NCBI GenBank assembly: GCA_020200135.1
Contig: JAIVJI010000095.1
Span: forward strand, 1,212-62,008
Reading direction: 5' to 3'
Source: Acidobacteriota bacterium
Lineage (GTDB): Bacteria; Acidobacteriota; Blastocatellia; Pyrinomonadales; Pyrinomonadaceae
DNA: 60,797 nt
Part shown: positions 40,817-50,605 of the stretch, piece after piece
Position numbering within the stretch: the first letter of the stretch is position 1
Layout: each line of letters opens with the position of its first letter
Position numbers and translations under genes: made by a program
The notes under the pieces: model-generated
Database searches by the model: none
What the model was told of the DNA's origin: nothing
Seen by the model: the letters and a program-made list of their open reading frames with translations, nothing else

Positions 40817-41629
40817 TTAAAACGGGAGCGAGCCCGCCGGCTGCGGCTCGGCCGGAAGCTGCGCGTAACGCTCGGGGCTGAATTCCTGTAGCTTGTCAGC
40901 CGCCGAGCGCACGACCGTCGAGACTTGGAGCGGCTTGCCGTCCTTGCCCTTGGCCTCGCGCGCGGCCTTGACCATCTCGAAGAGGAGGTTGACGGCCTCG
41001 TCCTTCTTCCCCTGCTTCTCCAGCACCGTCGCCAGCCGCAGCTTGACCGAGTTCGGCGAGACCGCGCCGCTCTTGTCGTTCAGAAGCTCGCGGTAGAGCG
41101 CGGCCGCCTGGTCGTACTGCGCGTCGGCCTCGCGCGCCTGCGCCAGCGCGAAGCGTGCGCGCACGGCGACCTCGTCGCCGCCCTTCGTCAGCGCCTCCAA
41201 CTCGCTCAACCCCCTCGGGCGGTCGACGGTCAGGAGGTTGGCGGCGGCGAAGTAGCGCGCGATCTCGCTGTAGGGCGAGCCGTGGTCGCTCTGCACCTTC
41301 TGAAAAGCCTCGACGGCCTTCCGGGCGCGCTCCTGCTCGTTCGGGAAGGTCGGCCCCGTCTGGTCGGGCAGGGGCGTCGGCGAGAGGGGCGCCTCGGCGA
41401 TCTCGATGGCCTTGCCCAGCGCGAGGCGCGCCGCGTCCGCGCGCCGCTCGCGCCACCAGCCGTAGGCGAGGAGGAGCGCGACGAGGGCGACGGCGCCGCC
41501 GAGGGCGTAGAGGACGGTGCGGCCGCGCCCCTCGAAGCGGTGCTGGATACGACCGGCGGCGCCGAGCGTCGTGTCGCGGAACTTGTCGTGCTTGAGCTGC
41601 TGCGCGCGTTTCTTTGTCGTTGTGGCCAA
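40817..41629 (-). CDS. Membrane-anchored TPR protein (YfgM-like)
   Basis: The 270-residue product has a basic N-terminal tail (KKRAQQLKHDKFRD), one membrane helix (TVLYALGGAVALVALLLAYGW) and a periplasmic tetratricopeptide region. Helical pairs such as EKQGKKDEAVNLLFEMVKAA and ADAQYDQAAALYRELLNDKS are clear. This is the layout of YfgM, an ancillary SecYEG translocon subunit that hands clients to periplasmic chaperones. No bamB neighbour supports that role directly. The TTG at 41629 was chosen over an in-frame TTG six codons earlier, but neither has a strong ribosome site. Confidence 0.72.
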   Translation of the reverse strand: MATTTKKRAQQLKHDKFRDTTLGAAGRIQHRFEGRGRTVLYALGGAVALVALLLAYGWWRERRADAARLALGKAIEIAEAPLSPTPLPDQTGPTFPNEQERARKAVEAFQKVQSDHGSPYSEIARYFAAANLLTVDRPRGLSELEALTKGGDEVAVRARFALAQAREADAQYDQAAALYRELLNDKSGAVSPNSVKLRLATVLEKQGKKDEAVNLLFEMVKAAREAKGKDGKPLQVSTVVRSAADKLQEFSPERYAQLPAEPQPAGSLPF

Positions 41630-41926
41630 GGCTTTTTTCCGGTGCAAGACCGCACTGTCGGGCGCGTTCTCTCTGGTGGAGTTCGAGGCAAAAACTCACT
41701 CTAACGGGGGGTTCGCGGGGTTGTCAAGCAAGCGCTCCGGGCGATTTTCCGTTGTCAGAGGCGGCGCGGCGGGGCTATGCTGTCGAACAGTTTTACCTCG
41801 CGGCCGCATCCAACAAAAGCACATGAAATTTTTCGCGGAACAATCCACCGCACGCCGGTGTCGAAGTTACCAGTCGGAGGGGGTCGGGGCCTCCGACAGA
41901 CCCTCCCGGTTCGACGGAGGACGCTT

Positions 41927-42598
41927 GTGAGCTTCGGGGAGCCGATCGCCCTCCGCATGGAAGCGGAACTGGAGAGAGGTGCCGACCCGGCAACCTCGGC
42001 CGAGGCGCGCTTCCACACGGCGGCCGAAGAACAGTTCCTTGAAAGGCTCAGGCGCGGCGAGGCGGCGGCCTTCAACCGCCTGGTCGAGGAGCGGCACGGC
42101 GACGTCTACGCCCTGCTCTACCGCCTGACCGAAGACCCCGAGGAGGCGCGCGACCTGACGCAGGAGACTTTCCTCCAGGCGTTCCGCCACCTGGCGAACT
42201 TTCGGGGCGACGCAGACCTGCGGACCTGGCTCTACCGCATCGCGGTCAACCAGGCGCGCAACCGCTGGCGCTGGTGGAAGCGCCGCCGCCGCGACCGCAC
42301 GGTCTCACTCGACGCCCCGGCGCGCGAGGGCTCGGACGCCCCGCTCTCGGCCGCGCTCGAAGGCGAGCCGGGCGCTGACCCCGAGCAGCAGACTCTCTCG
42401 CGCGAACGCGAGCGGGCGCTCCACGCGGCGCTCAAGTCGCTCTCGCGCCCCTACCGCGAGGTCGTCGTGCTCCGCGACATCGAGGGGCTTAGTTACGAGG
42501 AGGTCGCCGTCGCGCTCGACCTCAACGTGGGAACGGTCAAGTCGCGGCTCTCAAGGGGCCGCAACGAGCTGCGGCGCAGGCTCGAAGGTTCTTTGTAA
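41927..42598 (+). CDS. ECF-type RNA polymerase sigma factor
   Basis: The 223-residue protein has region 2 (FNRLVEERHGDVYALLYRLT, DLTQETFLQAFRHLANFRG, TWLYRIAVNQARNRWRWWKR) and region 4 (LKSLSRPYREVVVLRDIEGL followed by SYEEVAVALDLNVGTVKSRL). The linker is acidic. A GTG at 41927 has GGAGG 7 bases upstream and was preferred to the ATG at 41957 and to a longer frame. The probable anti-sigma factor is encoded downstream, but a repeat and 358 bases separate them, so they may not be strictly co-transcribed. Confidence 0.9.
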   Translation: MSFGEPIALRMEAELERGADPATSAEARFHTAAEEQFLERLRRGEAAAFNRLVEERHGDVYALLYRLTEDPEEARDLTQETFLQAFRHLANFRGDADLRTWLYRIAVNQARNRWRWWKRRRRDRTVSLDAPAREGSDAPLSAALEGEPGADPEQQTLSRERERALHAALKSLSRPYREVVVLRDIEGLSYEEVAVALDLNVGTVKSRLSRGRNELRRRLEGSL

Positions 42599-42956
42599 AC
42601 GAGTTTTCGGTTTATCGAAAACTCTCTTCCCGGATGGCTGCCCCGCCCCGGCTTCGACCAACACACCCCGGTGCCATGTGGGTCAGGAAGCGGCGGAGGC
42701 GGGCCCGGACACGCGTGCGGCTTGGAAAACGTGGCCAGCAACACCCGTTCTTCTACTGCCGTCGCGCGCGCGGGCCCGCAAACAACTGCTTCCTTTCAGC
42801 GAAGGGAGCAGCCGGGGTCGGCCAGCCATTCGGGAACCAGGGGCTGGAGGCTAGGGACTGGAGGCTGGTTATCACACCCTCGTCCCAGGTGCTCACGCGG
42901 AGAAAGCAAGGCTCTTTCACCAGCCCCTGGCACGTAGTCCCTAGCCCCCTGAATTT
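42599..42956. other. Intergenic region with a small hairpin and a large inverted repeat
   Basis: A hairpin GAGTTTTCG/CGAAAACTC (42603-42626) follows the sigma gene and may attenuate transcription. The rest is GC-rich and non-coding, and the right part is the repeat at 42838-42955. Confidence 0.6.
42838..42955. repeat. Intergenic inverted repeat, GGCTGGAG family
   Basis: Left words GGGGCTGGAGGCTAGGGACT and GGCTGG are mirrored by CCAGCCCC and AGTCCCTAGCCCC on the right, around a core of about 60 bases. It ends 2 bases before the anti-sigma start codon. Confidence 0.78.
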
Positions 42957-43631
42957 ATGATGACGTGTCTGGAATCCGAGAAGACCTTCACGCCGTACCT
43001 CGACGGCGAGCTGACGCGCGAGGCGGCGGCCGCGCTGGCCGAGCACGTCGGCGTGTGCCCGGTCTGCCGTCATCAGCTCGAAGAGACGCGCGCTCTCGTG
43101 CGCGGCCTCTCGCTCATGACGCGGCCGGCGCCGCCCGCCGGCCTGTCGGCCGCCATCCGCGGCGCGCTCGTCATCGAGCGCGCCGCCCGCAACGCCGCGC
43201 CGAAGCTCTCTCCGGGCGAGCGCGTCACGCGCTGGCTCGGCGTGCGGCTGATGCCCTACTCCGTGGGCGCGGTCTACTCGGTCGTGCTCTTCGTCGCGGT
43301 CTTCGGCGGCCTGCGCCAGCAGCTCATCATCCTGCGTAACCTCTCCGAGGCTCAGGCGCTCGAAAGCGGCCAGTCGCCGCGCTGGGCCGACGGCCGCGTC
43401 GGCTACGACGTGACGCGCCCGCTCTCGCCCGACCTCGCGGCCGCCGCGCGCGCCGCCTGGGGCCCCGAGTCGCCCACGCTCAACCCGCGCGGCGCGCTGG
43501 CGGCGCTGACGGTCACGCCGTCGCGCGACGGCAACCCCGACGACGACGACATGATCGTGGTCGCTGACGTTTACGGCAAGCCCCGCCGGACGAGAATCCG
43601 GCGGGGCTTTCGTTTTTCCCTCCTCGACTAA
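42957..43631 (+). CDS. Zinc-finger anti-sigma factor
   Basis: The 224-residue protein begins with a cytosolic ZAS-type zinc domain: CLESEKTFTPYLDGELTREA and the metal motif HVGVCPVC. A single membrane helix (YSVGAVYSVVLFVAVFGGL, about 98-116) leads to a periplasmic tail. It should hold the preceding ECF sigma factor inactive at the membrane. The last 18 codons (KPRRTRIRRGFRFSLLD) are encoded by the transcription terminator hairpin, so the C terminus is dictated by RNA structure or the real end is elsewhere. Two adjacent ATGs at 42957 and 42960 are equally good starts. Confidence 0.85.
   Translation: MMTCLESEKTFTPYLDGELTREAAAALAEHVGVCPVCRHQLEETRALVRGLSLMTRPAPPAGLSAAIRGALVIERAARNAAPKLSPGERVTRWLGVRLMPYSVGAVYSVVLFVAVFGGLRQQLIILRNLSEAQALESGQSPRWADGRVGYDVTRPLSPDLAAAARAAWGPESPTLNPRGALAALTVTPSRDGNPDDDDMIVVADVYGKPRRTRIRRGFRFSLLD
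43578..43617 (+). terminator. Intrinsic terminator inside the 3' end of the anti-sigma gene
   Basis: AAGCCCCGCCGGA (43578-43590) pairs with TCCGGCGGGGCTT (43597-43609), followed by TCGTTTTT. The coding frame passes through it and stops 14 bases later. Confidence 0.85.
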
Positions 43632-43638
43632 AAGAGAA

Positions 43639-44863
43639 TCACTTCACGAGCGGGTAGAGCCTCTCGGCCAGCGAGGGGTTGACGGCCTTGAGCCGCCCGT
43701 GCGTCTCAAGCGCCTTCTTCTTGTCGCCGCTCTTCCGGTAAGCGTAGGCGAGGTTGAAGAGCGCGCCCGCGTAGTCGGGGTTGAGCCGGACGGCTTCGGC
43801 GTGCGCGGCGATGGCCTCCTTGTAGCGCCCGAGGCTGCCCAAAGCGACGCCCATGTTGTTGTGCGCCTCGGGCCAGTCGGCCTTGAGCGAAGTGACGCGC
43901 CGCAGCGTCTCGACCGCCTGCCCGAACAGCTCCTTCCTCTCCGCGTCGTTCTTCGCGCCCTTCTGCGCGAGGTGCCCGTAGGCCGTGCCGAGGTTGAAGA
44001 GCGCGGCCGTCATGTCGGGCCTGGCCGCGACGACCGGCTTGAGCGTGTCTATCGAGAGACGGTACTGCCCCGAGTTGTTGTAGACCCACGCGAGGTTGAC
44101 GGCCGCCTCGCCGCCGGCGGGCCCCAGCGCGACCGCCTTCTTCAAAGCGTCGGCCGCCTCCTGCCACTTCTTGTCGCGCCCGAGCGCGTAGCCGAGCTTC
44201 TGCAAGATGTCGGCGTCCGCCGGCTTGAGGCGCGCCGCGTCGCGGTAGGCCGCGGCCGCCTGCGGCCAGCGGCCCAGCGCGCGGTACGAGCTCGTAGGCG
44301 GCGGCCGCCTCCGCGTGCCGTTTCAGTTTGGCGAGCGCTTCGCCGAGCCGCGTGTAGGCTTCCACGTCGTTCGTGTCGAGCTGCGAGGCGCGCCGCAGCG
44401 GCTCGACCGCTTCCTCCGTCCGGCCCAGCGAGTAGAGCGCGAAGCCGAGGTTGTATTGCGCGTCGGCGAAGTCGGGCTTGAGCTTGAGGGCCTGGCTGAG
44501 CGGCTCGACCGCGTCGCCGAAGCGGCCGGCGTCGATGGCCGACTCGGCTCGCGCGTTGAGCGACTCGGCGGTCACGGCCGGCGTCCGCCCGCCCGTCGGC
44601 CTGCCCTGCGCGGGGGTCGGCGTGGGGGCGGGCTTCGGCTTCGCGCGGCGCGGCCCTGTGCGCTGCGTGGCGCGTCTCTCGCGCGGGGCGGCCGTGCGCG
44701 TCCGCCCCGGCTCGATGAAGACGCCCGCGCTGCTCGACAGGTCGCCCTCCTGCGCGCGCGCCGCGCCCGTCCAGCAGAGGGCGGCGGCCAGCGCTGCCGC
44801 GAAGACCGGGCGCCGTCCCGCGCCCGCGCGTGCGTTCACATGGTGGCTCAAAAAAGTTTTCAT
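43639..44863 (-). pseudogene. Exported TPR protein with a frameshift near 44292
   Basis: The first frame has a signal peptide, a Pro/Arg linker and TPR units (AQYNLGFALYSLGRTEEAVE, EAYTRLGEALAKLKRHAEAA). After AAAAYEL the TPR pattern continues only in another frame (YRALGRWPQAAAAYRDAARL, ILQKLGYALGRDKKWQEAAD, ending SLAERLYPLVK). Restoring one extra codon's worth of two bases, or removing one base, rejoins the frames. It would be a periplasmic scaffold of seven to eight TPR repeats. The lesion is as small as an indel can be, so sequencing error is a real option. Confidence 0.75.
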
Positions 44864-45068
44864 GGCGCTGCTATACTAGCGCGTGCGCGCCGGAAATTAA
44901 ACAACTTTACCGGGTCGCGGCCGGCCTCCGCGCCGCACGGTTTGGACGTGGCGGCGGCGCGCGGACACTCGCTTGACGCCCTCTCTGGCGGCGTGTTAGG
45001 TTTCAGCTTCGTTCAATCAATTATCCATTTCGTATGGCCTTTTTTGCGGAAGAGCACGGGAGACGGGT

Positions 45069-46082
<1,014 letters not shown>

Positions 46083-46095
<13 letters not shown>

Positions 46096-46215
46096 CCAGT
46101 AGTCAGTAGTCAGTAGTCAGCAGGCTCCGCTTGACGAGCGTTGACACATACGGACTGACTGCCCGGCTGAGAAAGGTTTTTCTACTGTCTGCTGGCTACT
46201 GACTACTGTCTACTT
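46083..46215. repeat. Intergenic inverted repeat, AGTAGTC family, inside the gcv operon
   Basis: AGTAGCCAGTAGCCAGTAGT on the left is mirrored by CTACTGTCTGCTGGCTACTG and TGTCTAC on the right, with AGGTTTTTCTAC preserved as in the 7782 element. It separates gcvT from gcvH. Confidence 0.88.
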
Positions 46216-46226
46216 CAAGGAGTCTC

Positions 46227-46619
46227 ATGGCAAACGTTCCCGAAGGGTTGTACTACAGCAAGGATCACGAGTGGCTGAGGGTCGAGGGCGAGACCGGGAC
46301 GGTCGGCATCACCGACCACGCGCAGCACTCGCTGGGCGACGTCGTCTACGTCGAGCTGCCGAAGGCGGGCGAGTCCTTCGAGGCGCACGCCACGTTCGGC
46401 TCGGTCGAGTCGGTCAAGGCCGTCTCGGAGCTGTTCCTCCCCGTCGCGGGCGAGGTCACCGAGGTCAACGAGACGCTGGGCGATGAGCCCGAGAAGGTGA
46501 ACAACGACCCGTACGGCGAGGGCTGGATGCTCAAGCTCAAGCTCGCCAAGCGCGGCGAGGTCGACAGCCTGCTGTCGGCCGCCGAGTACGAGGACTTCAT
46601 CAAGGCGGACGGGGAGTAA
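46227..46619 (+). CDS. gcvH: Glycine cleavage system H protein
   Basis: The 130-residue lipoyl carrier has the normal start VPEGLYYSKDHEWLRVEGET and the lipoylation lysine in FGSVESVKAVSELFLPVAGE. It shuttles the aminomethyl group between GcvP and GcvT. AAGGAG lies 7 bases before the ATG. It is followed 9 bases later by gcvPA. Confidence 0.96.
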   Translation: MANVPEGLYYSKDHEWLRVEGETGTVGITDHAQHSLGDVVYVELPKAGESFEAHATFGSVESVKAVSELFLPVAGEVTEVNETLGDEPEKVNNDPYGEGWMLKLKLAKRGEVDSLLSAAEYEDFIKADGE

Positions 46620-46628
46620 GAGAAGGCC

Positions 46629-47969
46629 GTGCGCTACATCCCCAACTCGCCCGAAGAGCGGCAGGAGATGCTGCGTGGTCTGGGGCTCGGCTCGGCCGAG
46701 GAGCTTTTCGACTCGATCCCCCCGGACGTCGTCCTCAAGCGCGCGCTCGACACGCCGGCGGCGCTCTCCGAGTCGGAGCTGCTCGAACGCTTCGAGGCGA
46801 TGGCGGCCAAGAACGCCGCCGCGCGCCGCCCGAACTTCCTCGGCGCGGGCGCCTACACGCACTACGCGCCGACCATCATCGACAGCCTCATCCAGCGCTC
46901 GGAGTTTTTCACCGCCTACACGCCCTACCAGCCCGAAATCTCGCAGGGGACGCTCCAGGCCATCTTCGAGTTCCAGACGCTCGTCTGCCAGATGACGGGG
47001 ATGGACGTGGCCAACGCGTCGATGTACGACGGCTCGACCGCGATGGCCGAGGCGGTGCTGATGGCCGAGCGCGTCACGCGCCGCCAGCGCGTGCTGGTCT
47101 CGCCGGCCGTCCACCCCGAGTACATGCGCGTCTCCGAGACCTACGTCGCGCACGCAGGGATAGAGCTGGGCCGCCTCGGCTTCGACGAGGAGTCGGGGCG
47201 CACGGCGCTCGACCCTGCGGCGCTCGACAAGACGGTGGCGGCGGTCGTCGTTCAGTCGCCCAACTTCTTCGGCTGCGTCGAGGACGTGAAGAGTTTCGCC
47301 GACGCGGTTCACGCCGCCGGCGCGCTGCTGGTCGTCGTCGTCACGGAGGCCGCGTCGTTCGGGCTGCTGCGCTCGCCCGGCGCGTGCGGCGCGGACATCG
47401 TCGTCGCCGAGGGCCAGTCGTTCGGCGTCCCCGTCTCCTTCGGCGGCCCGTACGTCGGCCTCTTCGCCACGCGCGAGAAGTACGCGCGCCAGATTCCCGG
47501 CAGGCTCGCCGGCATCGCCTACGACAAAGAGGGGCGGCGCGGCTTCGTCCTGACGCTCGCCACGCGCGAGCAGCACATCCGCCGCGAGAAGGCCACCTCG
47601 AACATCTGCACCAACGAGGGACTCATCGCGCTGGCCGCGACCATCTACATGACCACGATGGGGCGCCGGGGCTTGCAGGAGGTCGCCGCGCAGTGCGCGC
47701 AGAAGGCGGCCTACGCGCGCCGCCAGCTCGCCGCGCTCGAAGGCTTCTCGCTCCCCTACTCCGCGCCCGTCTTCAACGAGTTCGTCGTCCGCGCGCCGTC
47801 CGACGCCGCCGGGCTCCTGCGCAAACTGGCTACCGAGCACGACGTGACGGGGGGGCTCGCGCTCTCGCGCTACTTCCCCGAGCGGCCGAACGACATCCTC
47901 GTCTGCGTCACCGAGACCAACAAGCGCGCCGACATCGACGCCCTCGTCGCAGGGCTCAGGCAAACATGA
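46629..47969 (+). CDS. gcvPA: Glycine dehydrogenase (decarboxylating) subunit 1
   Basis: The 446-residue protein is the N-terminal half of the P-protein in organisms that split it. Family blocks are GAGAYTHYAPTIIDSLIQRS, TAYTPYQPEISQGTLQAIFE and YDGSTAMAEAVLMAERV. It lacks the PLP lysine, which is on subunit 2. The GTG at 46629 is the first codon after gcvH. Its TGA overlaps the gcvPB ATG, so translation is coupled. Confidence 0.95.
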   Translation: MRYIPNSPEERQEMLRGLGLGSAEELFDSIPPDVVLKRALDTPAALSESELLERFEAMAAKNAAARRPNFLGAGAYTHYAPTIIDSLIQRSEFFTAYTPYQPEISQGTLQAIFEFQTLVCQMTGMDVANASMYDGSTAMAEAVLMAERVTRRQRVLVSPAVHPEYMRVSETYVAHAGIELGRLGFDEESGRTALDPAALDKTVAAVVVQSPNFFGCVEDVKSFADAVHAAGALLVVVVTEAASFGLLRSPGACGADIVVAEGQSFGVPVSFGGPYVGLFATREKYARQIPGRLAGIAYDKEGRRGFVLTLATREQHIRREKATSNICTNEGLIALAATIYMTTMGRRGLQEVAAQCAQKAAYARRQLAALEGFSLPYSAPVFNEFVVRAPSDAAGLLRKLATEHDVTGGLALSRYFPERPNDILVCVTETNKRADIDALVAGLRQT

Positions 47970-49504
47970 CCATCACCAAAGCGGCCACGCACGTCACGCA
48001 GAACGAGGCGCTCGTCTTCGAGCGCTCGCAGACCGGCAGGCGCGGCTACCGCCTACCCGCGCTCGACGTGGAGGAGACCGCGCTCGACGAGCTGCTGCCC
48101 GCCGAGCTGCGCCGCGAAGACGACCTCGAAGGCGTGCCAGAGCTGTCCGAGCCCGACGTGGTGCGACACTTCACGCGCATCTCGACGTGGAACTACAACA
48201 TCGACCTCGGGCTCTACCCGCTCGGCTCCTGCACGATGAAATACAACTCGCGGCTGAACGAACGGGTCGCGCGCATCCCGGGCTTCGCCGCGCTCCACCC
48301 GCTCGCCCCGGAGGAGGACGCGCAGGGCGCGCTCGAGGTGATGTACGAGCTGCAGCGGCACCTCGCCGAGATAACGGGGCTGCCCGGCGTCTCCTTGCAG
48401 CCGGCGGCGGGCGCGCACGGCGAGCTGACCGGCGTCATGATGATCCGCGCCGCCCTCGACGCGCGCGACGGCACGTCCTCCGACGAGGCGCAGCGCCGCA
48501 AGGTGATGCTCATCCCCGACTCGGCGCACGGCACGAACCCCGCGTCGGCTCACCTCTCGGGCTTCACCGTCAAGACCATTCGCTCGACGCCCGAGGGGCT
48601 GACCGACCTCGACAACCTGCGCGAGCTGTGCGCGTCGGGCGACGTGGCCGGGCTGATGCTCACGAACCCGAACACGTGCGGCATCTTCGAGCGCAACATC
48701 AAGGAGATTTGCGCGGTCGTCCACGAGGCGGGCGGCCTCGTCTACATGGACGGCGCGAACATGAACGCGCTGGTCGGCGTCGCGCGCCCCGGCGACATGG
48801 GCGTGGACGTCATCCACCTCAATTTGCACAAGACTTTTTCCACCCCGCACGGCGGCGGCGGCCCGGGCTCGGGCCCCTGCTGCTGCACCGCCGAGCTTGA
48901 GCCTTTCCTCCCCGTCCCGCGCGTCACGTCGGGCGGCGAGACGGGCGACACGCGCTTCGCCCTGGAGTACGACCGGCCGCAGTCCGTCGGCCGCGTCAAA
49001 GCCTTCTACGGCAACTTCGGGATGCACCTGCGCGCGCTCGCGTACATCCTGACGCACGGCAACGAGGGCTTACGCGAGGCCACGGAGGCGGCCGTCCTCA
49101 ACGCGCGCTTCATCGCCGCCGGGCTCGCCGACACCTTCGACAGCCCCTTCGACTCGCCGCCGATGCACGAGTGCCTCTTCACCGACAAGCGGCAGTCGCG
49201 CAAAGGCGTCCACACGCTCGACATCGCCAAGCGGCTCATCGACTACGGCTTCCACCCGATGACCATCTACTTCCCGCTCATCGTCTCGGGCGCGATGCTC
49301 ATCGAGCCGACCGAGTCGGTCGGCCGCGCGGAGCTTCAGCAGTTCGTGGACGCGATGAAGGAGATCGCGCGCGAGGCGGTCGAGGACGCCGACACCGTCC
49401 TCAACGCCCCGCACACCACGCGCATCGGCCGGCTCGACGAGGCGGCCGCCGCCCGCAAGCCCGTCCTGCGCTGGCGCCCCGCCGAGCGGGCCGCGGGCGC
49501 CTGA
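47966..49504 (+). CDS. gcvPB: Glycine dehydrogenase (decarboxylating) subunit 2
   Basis: The 512-residue subunit carries the PLP lysine in DVIHLNLHKTFSTPHGGGGP and the conserved blocks YPLGSCTMKYNSRLNE and LQPAAGAHGELTGVMMIRAA. Together with GcvPA it decarboxylates glycine and loads the aminomethyl group onto GcvH. The ATG overlaps the gcvPA stop (ATGA). A longer frame upstream lies inside gcvPA and was rejected. Confidence 0.96.
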   Translation: MTITKAATHVTQNEALVFERSQTGRRGYRLPALDVEETALDELLPAELRREDDLEGVPELSEPDVVRHFTRISTWNYNIDLGLYPLGSCTMKYNSRLNERVARIPGFAALHPLAPEEDAQGALEVMYELQRHLAEITGLPGVSLQPAAGAHGELTGVMMIRAALDARDGTSSDEAQRRKVMLIPDSAHGTNPASAHLSGFTVKTIRSTPEGLTDLDNLRELCASGDVAGLMLTNPNTCGIFERNIKEICAVVHEAGGLVYMDGANMNALVGVARPGDMGVDVIHLNLHKTFSTPHGGGGPGSGPCCCTAELEPFLPVPRVTSGGETGDTRFALEYDRPQSVGRVKAFYGNFGMHLRALAYILTHGNEGLREATEAAVLNARFIAAGLADTFDSPFDSPPMHECLFTDKRQSRKGVHTLDIAKRLIDYGFHPMTIYFPLIVSGAMLIEPTESVGRAELQQFVDAMKEIAREAVEDADTVLNAPHTTRIGRLDEAAAARKPVLRWRPAERAAGA

Positions 49505-49535
49505 GTCCTCCGCCGACGTCAGTCCTGAATTAAGC

Positions 49536-49571
49536 AGCGCCGCGTGAGTCGTCACCAACTCACGCGGCGCT
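49536..49571. terminator. Long GC hairpin after the gcv operon
   Basis: AGCGCCGCGTGAGT (49536-49549) pairs perfectly with ACTCACGCGGCGCT (49558-49571), flanked by TAAGC/GCTTA. There is no long T tail, so it may act as a weak terminator or an mRNA end-protecting structure. Confidence 0.6.
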
Positions 49572-49607
49572 TCGCTTAAACGACACGAGGAGAAGCGAGG
49601 TCAGAAA

Positions 49608-50060
49608 ATGTTCACGATGCGACCCGTCGGGTTTGTCCGCAGCCCCTACACCGAGACGCGGCAGGTGCCGAAGGGCTGCGGCGCGAAGCACGAGGCGGAA
49701 GGCTTGATAGAGATTCTGCCCGAGTTCGAGGAGGGGCTTTTAGACGTCGAAGGCTTTTCGCACCTCTACGTCATCTGGGTCTTCGACCGCGCCGGAGGGG
49801 TCTGTCTGGCGGGTGCGCCGCCGACTGACGACCGCCCGCACGGCGTCTTCGCCACTCGCTCGCCGCGACGGCCGAACCCGCTGGGCCTCACCGTCGTGCG
49901 CCTGCTCGGTCGCGACGGACGCCGCCTGCGCGCCGCCGGGCTCGACATGCTCGACGGCACGCCCGTCCTCGACATCAAGCCCTACCTCTCCTCCGTCCCC
50001 GACGCGGAGCTGCGGCGCGGGTGGCTCGCCGAGGCCGAGGCGCGCCGCTCCGAGGGCTGA
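49608..50060 (+). CDS. trmO: tRNA (adenine(37)-N6)-methyltransferase TrmO
   Basis: The 150-residue protein has the TsaA-like beta-barrel signatures: PVGFVRSPYTETRQVPKGCG, FSHLYVIWVFDRAG, GVFATRSPRRPNPLGLTVVR and GTPVLDIKPYLSSVPDAE. TrmO uses S-adenosylmethionine to methylate t6A37 of tRNA-Thr. The ATG follows GAGGAG. It lacks the C-terminal extension of the E. coli enzyme, as many short homologues do. It lies close to a tRNA gene, but no link is implied. Confidence 0.92.
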   Translation: MFTMRPVGFVRSPYTETRQVPKGCGAKHEAEGLIEILPEFEEGLLDVEGFSHLYVIWVFDRAGGVCLAGAPPTDDRPHGVFATRSPRRPNPLGLTVVRLLGRDGRRLRAAGLDMLDGTPVLDIKPYLSSVPDAELRRGWLAEAEARRSEG

Positions 50061-50089
50061 AGGCAGGCGGCCCGCGCCGCCGGTCGCGG

Positions 50090-50389
50090 TCAGTCGAGGT
50101 CGAGCGGGTTGATGTATGGCGCGCCGCCCTTGTCCTTCTCGGCGCGCTTCAGAGCCTCCTTGAACTTCTCTTCGAGGAGGCGCTCGCGATCCTTCACCGA
50201 GCCCAGCTCCTGAGAGAAGACCTGCTCGCGCAGCTTCTTCTGGCGCTCCATCTCCTTCGCCATCTCCTCGAACGAGGCGAGCGGCTTCGCCTTCTCCTCG
50301 TGCGAGATGATGATGCCGGTCTGCGCGTCCACGACGATGGCGGCCTCGCAGCAGGGGCAGATCACCGTCCAGCTCTTCGACTCGGCCAC
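50090..50389 (-). CDS. Small zinc-ribbon-like coiled-coil protein
   Basis: The 99-residue protein starts KSWTVICPCCEAAIVVDAQT, with one CPCC pair and a short beta strand, then becomes a charged helix (KEMERQKKLREQVFSQELGS and RERLLEEKFKEALKRAEK) likely to form a coiled coil. It ends with a short polar tail, INPLDLD. No function was recognised. It converges on trmO and is downstream of the minus-strand tRNA-Gly. Confidence 0.72.
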   Translation of the reverse strand: MAESKSWTVICPCCEAAIVVDAQTGIIISHEEKAKPLASFEEMAKEMERQKKLREQVFSQELGSVKDRERLLEEKFKEALKRAEKDKGGAPYINPLDLD

Positions 50390-50533
50390 GGCCTTGCACC
50401 TCCCTCAGTTAGACGCCCGGTACCCCACCACGGCGCTGGCGTTTCGGCGGCGAGTATAACACTCCGCGAAAGGCTCGCTGCCTGTGAAAGGAATAGGGCG
50501 CCGGAAAGGCGCCCTAAAGTTATCGAAATACAA

Positions 50534-50605
50534 AGCGGGAGACGGGACTCGAACCCGCAACCCTTAGCTTGGGAAGCTAATGCGCTACCATTGCGCCACT
50601 CCCGC
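50534..50605 (-). tRNA. tRNA-Gly(CCC)
   Basis: Acceptor GCGGGAG/CTCCCGC, D arm GCGCAATGGTAGCGC, anticodon stem TTAGC/GCTAA with loop TTCCCAA, T arm GCGGG/CCCGT. The endonuclease frame on the same strand runs 29 bases into its 5' end. Confidence 0.94.

Noticed and set aside
44864..45068. Glycine riboswitch upstream of gcvT
   Set aside because: The conserved glycine aptamer core was looked for and not found; only a weak TTGACG promoter-like site is present.
46215..47963. A 582-codon frame antisense to gcvH and gcvPA
   Set aside because: Low-complexity Arg/Gly/Val/Asp composition typical of shadow frames; the plus strand encodes clear gcv genes.
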